Positions 6,659 through 9,522 of a stretch of 9,522 nt of DNA are shown here, in pieces; within the stretch, counting starts at the first letter, position 1, and each line of letters starts with the position of its first letter. Position numbers and translations under genes: made by a program. The stretch spans positions 1 through 9,522 of the forward strand of contig CALVTA010000044.1 of NCBI GenBank assembly GCA_944359735.1. The letters are read 5' to 3'. Source of the stretch: an uncultured Bacilli bacterium. GTDB lineage: Bacteria; Bacillota_I; Bacilli_A; RF39; UBA660. The notes under the pieces were generated by a model, which searched no databases, was not told where the DNA came from, and saw only the letters and a list, made by a program, of their open reading frames with translations.

Positions 6659-6687
6659 ATTATACAATTTTCTTTTAAACTTTTCAA
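6659..6687 (-). promoter_or_regulatory. Promoter of FemAB copy 1
   Basis: On the - strand TTGAAA (6682-6687), a 17-base spacer and a perfect TATAAT (6659-6664). The predicted start near 6652 leaves a leader of about 14 bases carrying the GAGGTGG ribosome binding site. It shares the 87-bp divergent region with the murJ promoter. Confidence 0.8.
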
Positions 6688-6701
6688 TAATATGGTATTA
6701 T
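6673..6701 (+). promoter_or_regulatory. Probable extended -10 promoter of murJ
   Basis: TGG-TATTAT (6693-6701) is an extended -10 box, with a poor -35 (TTTTAA, 6673-6678) at 17 bases. A start near 6708 fits the ribosome binding site at 6715-6720. An alternative pair, TTTTCA (6681-6686) with TATAAG (6704-6709), would start transcription inside that site, so it is less likely. The core overlaps the -35 of the divergent FemAB promoter, so the two may compete for RNA polymerase. Confidence 0.5.
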
Positions 6702-6725
6702 TATATAAGAAATTGGAGGAAAAGT

Positions 6726-8396
6726 ATGAGCAAAGTAAAAAAGAAAAAAGAACTAAAAGAAAACTCATTTTTAAATGGAGCCTTCATAGCCACTTTAGGA
6801 ATAGTAGGAAGTAAAATTTTAGGTATGCTTTATGTTATACCATTTTATGCTATTATCGGAGGACAGGGAGGTGCTTTATATGGATATGCTTATACTATTT
6901 ATAATCTTTTCCAATCATTAAGTTGTGCAGGTATTCCCAATGCTATTAGTAAGATAATAAGTGAATATCAAACTTTAGGATACTATAATGCTAAGGAGAA
7001 AGCTTTTAAATTAGGAAGAAAATTAGCAATTATCATGGGATTTACTATATTTATAATTCTCTTTATTTTTGCTCCTAATATTGCTAGAGCTATTCTTGGT
7101 GATCTTGATGGTGGAAATACTATATCTGATGTTACTATGGTAGTAAGAGTAATAGCAACAGCTATATTAATAGTACCAACGCTTAGTATCTATCGTGGAT
7201 ATTTAGAAGGACATAAATTTATAACACCTCCATCAATCAGTCAAGTAATTGAACAATTTGCAAGAGTACTTATTATTGTTTTTGGTAGCTTTTTCACTAT
7301 CAAAGTATTTAATCTATCTTTACAAACAGGAGTAGGCGTTGCTGTTTTTGGTGCCACTGTAGGAGCCTTAATCGCTTATTTCTATCTATTAGATAAAGTA
7401 AAAAAGAATAAAAAACAACTACAAGCCAAACCTCTTGAGGTAGATGAACCTGTAATTAAAACTAAAGAAATATTAGTAAAAATATTTTGGTATGCACTAC
7501 CTTTTATCATGATTGATGTTTTTAAATCTTGCTATGACTTTATTGATATGACGACCCTTGTAAAAACAATGGTAAATGATGTAGGATATACTACTCTCCA
7601 AGCCGAAAATATTATGAGTGTTATTTCTACTTGGGGTAATAAAATAAATATGATCATTGTTTCCATTTCTACGGGTATCATAGTTAGTCTTATTCCAAAT
7701 TTAACTTCATCATCAGTTAAAGGCGATAATAAAGATGTCCATCACAAAATAAATCAAACTCTTCAAGTATTGCTATTTATTTCAGTTCCTATGACTATTG
7801 GTTTATCTATATTATCAGTGCCAGTTTGGGAAGTTTTTTATGGTGATAAATCAGGTTATGGTGCTACTATAATTTCATATTTTGTTTTTGTTGCTTTAAT
7901 AATATCAACTTATACTGCTTTAGTATCTATAGTTCAGGTTTTAAAATATTATAAAGAAGTACTAATCTCTTTAGTTGTAGGTGTTTTAATAAAATTAGTT
8001 CTAAATGTTCCTTTAATTAATATTTTCCATAATCTTGGTTTTATTCCTGTTTATGGTTCTATCACTGCTACAATACTAGGCTATGGAGTAGGGATAATAT
8101 TATGTTTAATTTTCTTAAGAAGAAAGTGTAAAGTAAGTTATATGCCAACTGTCAAACTATTAGGAAAAATATTACTAGCAGATATCGCTATGATTATTAT
8201 ATTGTTAATATTAAAATTAATAGTACCAATTTCATCAGATATAAGACTACTAAACATTCCAATTATAATATTATATACAATTATAGGAGCAAGTACATAT
8301 TTTTTAGTTGCCCACAAATTAAATTTAATAGAAACAATATTTGGTAGTAAACTAATTAATAAGGTGAAAAACAAATTAAGGAGGGCAAAAAAATGA
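6726..8396 (+). CDS. murJ: MurJ/YtgP-like lipid II flippase (MOP superfamily polysaccharide exporter)
   Basis: 556 residues with about 14 hydrophobic segments, the topology and length of YtgP/MurJ-type flippases that move lipid II across the membrane. Early motifs match the YtgP branch: ILGMLYVIPFYAIIGGQGGA (31-50), SLSCAGIPNAISKIISEY (64-81) and SIYRGYLEGHKFITPPSISQ (154-173). A basic cytoplasmic loop (DKVKKNKKQ, about 223-231) separates segments 6 and 7, and the C-terminus is basic (NKVKNKLRRAKK), as expected for inside-positive topology. The ATG follows GGAGGA with 5-base spacing. The stop TGA overlaps the start of the next FemAB gene (ATGA), so the two are translated together. SpoVB-like or capsule exporter roles belong to the same superfamily; the FemAB neighbours favour lipid II. 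Confidence 0.85.
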   Translation: MSKVKKKKELKENSFLNGAFIATLGIVGSKILGMLYVIPFYAIIGGQGGALYGYAYTIYNLFQSLSCAGIPNAISKIISEYQTLGYYNAKEKAFKLGRKLAIIMGFTIFIILFIFAPNIARAILGDLDGGNTISDVTMVVRVIATAILIVPTLSIYRGYLEGHKFITPPSISQVIEQFARVLIIVFGSFFTIKVFNLSLQTGVGVAVFGATVGALIAYFYLLDKVKKNKKQLQAKPLEVDEPVIKTKEILVKIFWYALPFIMIDVFKSCYDFIDMTTLVKTMVNDVGYTTLQAENIMSVISTWGNKINMIIVSISTGIIVSLIPNLTSSSVKGDNKDVHHKINQTLQVLLFISVPMTIGLSILSVPVWEVFYGDKSGYGATIISYFVFVALIISTYTALVSIVQVLKYYKEVLISLVVGVLIKLVLNVPLINIFHNLGFIPVYGSITATILGYGVGIILCLIFLRRKCKVSYMPTVKLLGKILLADIAMIIILLILKLIVPISSDIRLLNIPIIILYTIIGASTYFLVAHKLNLIETIFGSKLINKVKNKLRRAKK

Positions 8397-9522
8397 TTTT
8401 AAGAGAAATAGATATTAAAACATTTACTGATTATGCTATCAAAAGTCCATATCGCACTTTTATGCAAACAGAAGAAATAGGAAATTTAAGGAAGTCAAAC
8501 AACTGGCAACCCTATTATTTAGGATTATATGATAATAATAACCTAGTTGGTGTAACTCTATTAGTTGGGAAAAAAAGACACTTTAATAAATATGAATTTT
8601 ATGCCCCACGTGGTCCATTAGTAGATTATAATGATGAAAAAAAATTAACTGAGTTTCTAAAATTATTAACTATTTTCGTTAAAAAACATCAAGGTTATGT
8701 TCTAAGAATTGATCCTTATGTCATAAATAAAGAACGTAATGGTAAGGGAGAGATAGTACCAACTGGATATGATAATAGTAATATTGTTAGAAATATACTT
8801 AGTATTGGTTTTAAACAAGTTCCATATAATCAAAGGGAACAAGTTACATACATGTATGTTTTAAATTTAGAAAATAAAAAAGAGGAAGATATTTTAAATA
8901 ATATGAACTCTAGTACTCGTAATAAAATAAACAAAACACTAAAAAGTAGTATAGAAATAATAGAATTAGAAAAAAAAGACTTAAAAGAATTTTATAAGAT
9001 AATGGAAGAGACTGGTAAAAGAAAAGGTTTTAATATTAGAGATTTTGAATATTATCAAAAAATGTATGACTTATTTGAGAAAAACAATGAAATAAAATAT
9101 CTTATAACAAAATTAAATCTAGATAATTATATTAATTCTCTAGAAGAAGAAAAGAAAGAAAAAATTAATAAAAAAGAGTCTTTAAGTAAAAATAAAGAAG
9201 GTAAACGTAAAGCTCTAGAAGAAACTATTAATAGTCTAAATAAAAAAATATCTTTAGCAAAAAAAGAAAAAAAGGAATATGGGTCTATTATAACTTTATC
9301 TGGATCTATGTTCATACTAACAGATCCAGAAGTTATCTATCTTGCAGGAGGTAATTATGAAGAATTTCTAAATTACAATTCTCAATATCTTATACAATGG
9401 GAAATGATAAAATATGCTTTAAAAAATAAATTTAAAAGATATAATTTTTATGGTATACCTGAAAAGTTGGATAAAAATAACCAAGAATATGGAGTGTATC
9501 AATTTAAGGCTGGTTTTAATGG
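8393..9522 (+). CDS. FemAB/FemX-type peptidoglycan aminoacyltransferase (copy 2, 3' end outside window)
   Basis: 376 complete codons are visible without a stop, and the window ends inside the gene. The start ATG at 8393 overlaps the murJ stop (ATGA) and has a strong AAGGAGGG at 8378-8385 with 7-base spacing. The N-terminus matches copy 1 (MILREIDIKTFTDYAIKSP; FYAPRGPLVDY at 69-79; LRIDPYV at 104-110). A long, very lysine/glutamate-rich coiled coil spans about 245-296, longer than in copy 1. The second GNAT domain has EVIYLAGGNYEEFLNYNSQY (313-332), LIQWEMIKYALKNKFKRYNF (333-352) and YGVYQFKAGFN (366-376), the MurM/FemX-like closing motif; normal proteins need about 30-40 more residues. As the second gene of the murJ operon it should act on the precursor that MurJ exports. 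Amino acid and acceptor position are unknown. Confidence 0.9.
   Translation, partial: MILREIDIKTFTDYAIKSPYRTFMQTEEIGNLRKSNNWQPYYLGLYDNNNLVGVTLLVGKKRHFNKYEFYAPRGPLVDYNDEKKLTEFLKLLTIFVKKHQGYVLRIDPYVINKERNGKGEIVPTGYDNSNIVRNILSIGFKQVPYNQREQVTYMYVLNLENKKEEDILNNMNSSTRNKINKTLKSSIEIIELEKKDLKEFYKIMEETGKRKGFNIRDFEYYQKMYDLFEKNNEIKYLITKLNLDNYINSLEEEKKEKINKKESLSKNKEGKRKALEETINSLNKKISLAKKEKKEYGSIITLSGSMFILTDPEVIYLAGGNYEEFLNYNSQYLIQWEMIKYALKNKFKRYNFYGIPEKLDKNNQEYGVYQFKAGFN

Noticed and set aside
8138..8374. Open frame on the - strand at the 3' end of murJ
   Set aside because: Antisense of hydrophobic membrane segments, which read as hydrophobic on the other strand too.
8393..8396. TGA at the end of murJ read as Trp (Mycoplasma code)
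   Set aside because: TGG is used for Trp throughout, and the overlapping ATG has a strong ribosome binding site and begins a complete FemAB N-terminus, so TGA is a normal stop.
9127..9315. Open frame on the - strand inside FemAB copy 2
   Set aside because: Antisense of the coiled-coil region; Ser/Phe/Leu-rich shadow.
1..9522. CRISPR arrays, tRNA or rRNA genes, phage or toxin-antitoxin genes
   Set aside because: Looked for on both strands by eye: no spaced direct repeats, no cloverleaf with CCA-type acceptor, no rRNA-like conserved blocks, and no small gene pairs of that kind.

Overview
The window is strongly AT-rich and reads as chromosomal DNA of a low-GC Gram-positive (Bacillota) bacterium. 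It uses AAGGAG-type ribosome binding sites and sigma-A-like promoters (TTGACA / TATAAT with 17-bp spacers). TGA acts as a stop and TGG encodes Trp, so this is not the Mycoplasma code. Peptidoglycan genes of Bacillota type (FemAB, MurJ/YtgP-like, S66 LD-carboxypeptidase) show a walled cell. An uncultured gut-type Bacilli/Erysipelotrichia-like lineage is plausible, but that is inference.

Layout. (1) 1-1032, +: 3' part of a GluP/YqgP-like rhomboid protease gene whose start lies outside the window. (2) 1033-1443: gene-less stretch with small hairpins and possibly a decayed mobile-element end. (3) 1444-2823: a complete but dead IS3-family (IS150-group-like) insertion sequence. Both inverted repeats are present and the transposase is broken by about five frameshifts or deletions. 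(4) 2852-4054, -: AAA ATPase of the DUF4143 type with its own promoter. (5) 4128-5138, -: S66 LD-carboxypeptidase. (6) 5135-5397, -: remnant of a HIT-family gene whose stop overlaps the LD-carboxypeptidase start. (7) 5388-6638, -: FemAB-type aminoacyltransferase. (8) 6726-8396, +: MurJ/YtgP-like lipid II flippase, divergent from the FemAB gene. (9) 8393-9522, +: a second FemAB paralogue, coupled to the flippase by an ATGA overlap and cut by the window end.

The right half (about 4.1-9.5 kb) looks like a peptidoglycan precursor locus. Two paralogous FemAB enzymes, which in known systems add cross-bridge amino acids to lipid-linked precursors on the cytoplasmic face, flank the flippase that would export the precursor. 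The S66 peptidase, known from recycling to trim tetrapeptides, lies downstream of one of them. The left half carries the signs of decay and mobility. I see no convincing new multi-gene system. The points most worth checking are the HIT remnant serving as a leader for the peptidase gene, the IS left-end hairpin that covers the orfA ribosome binding site, and the FemAB-MurJ-FemAB arrangement.
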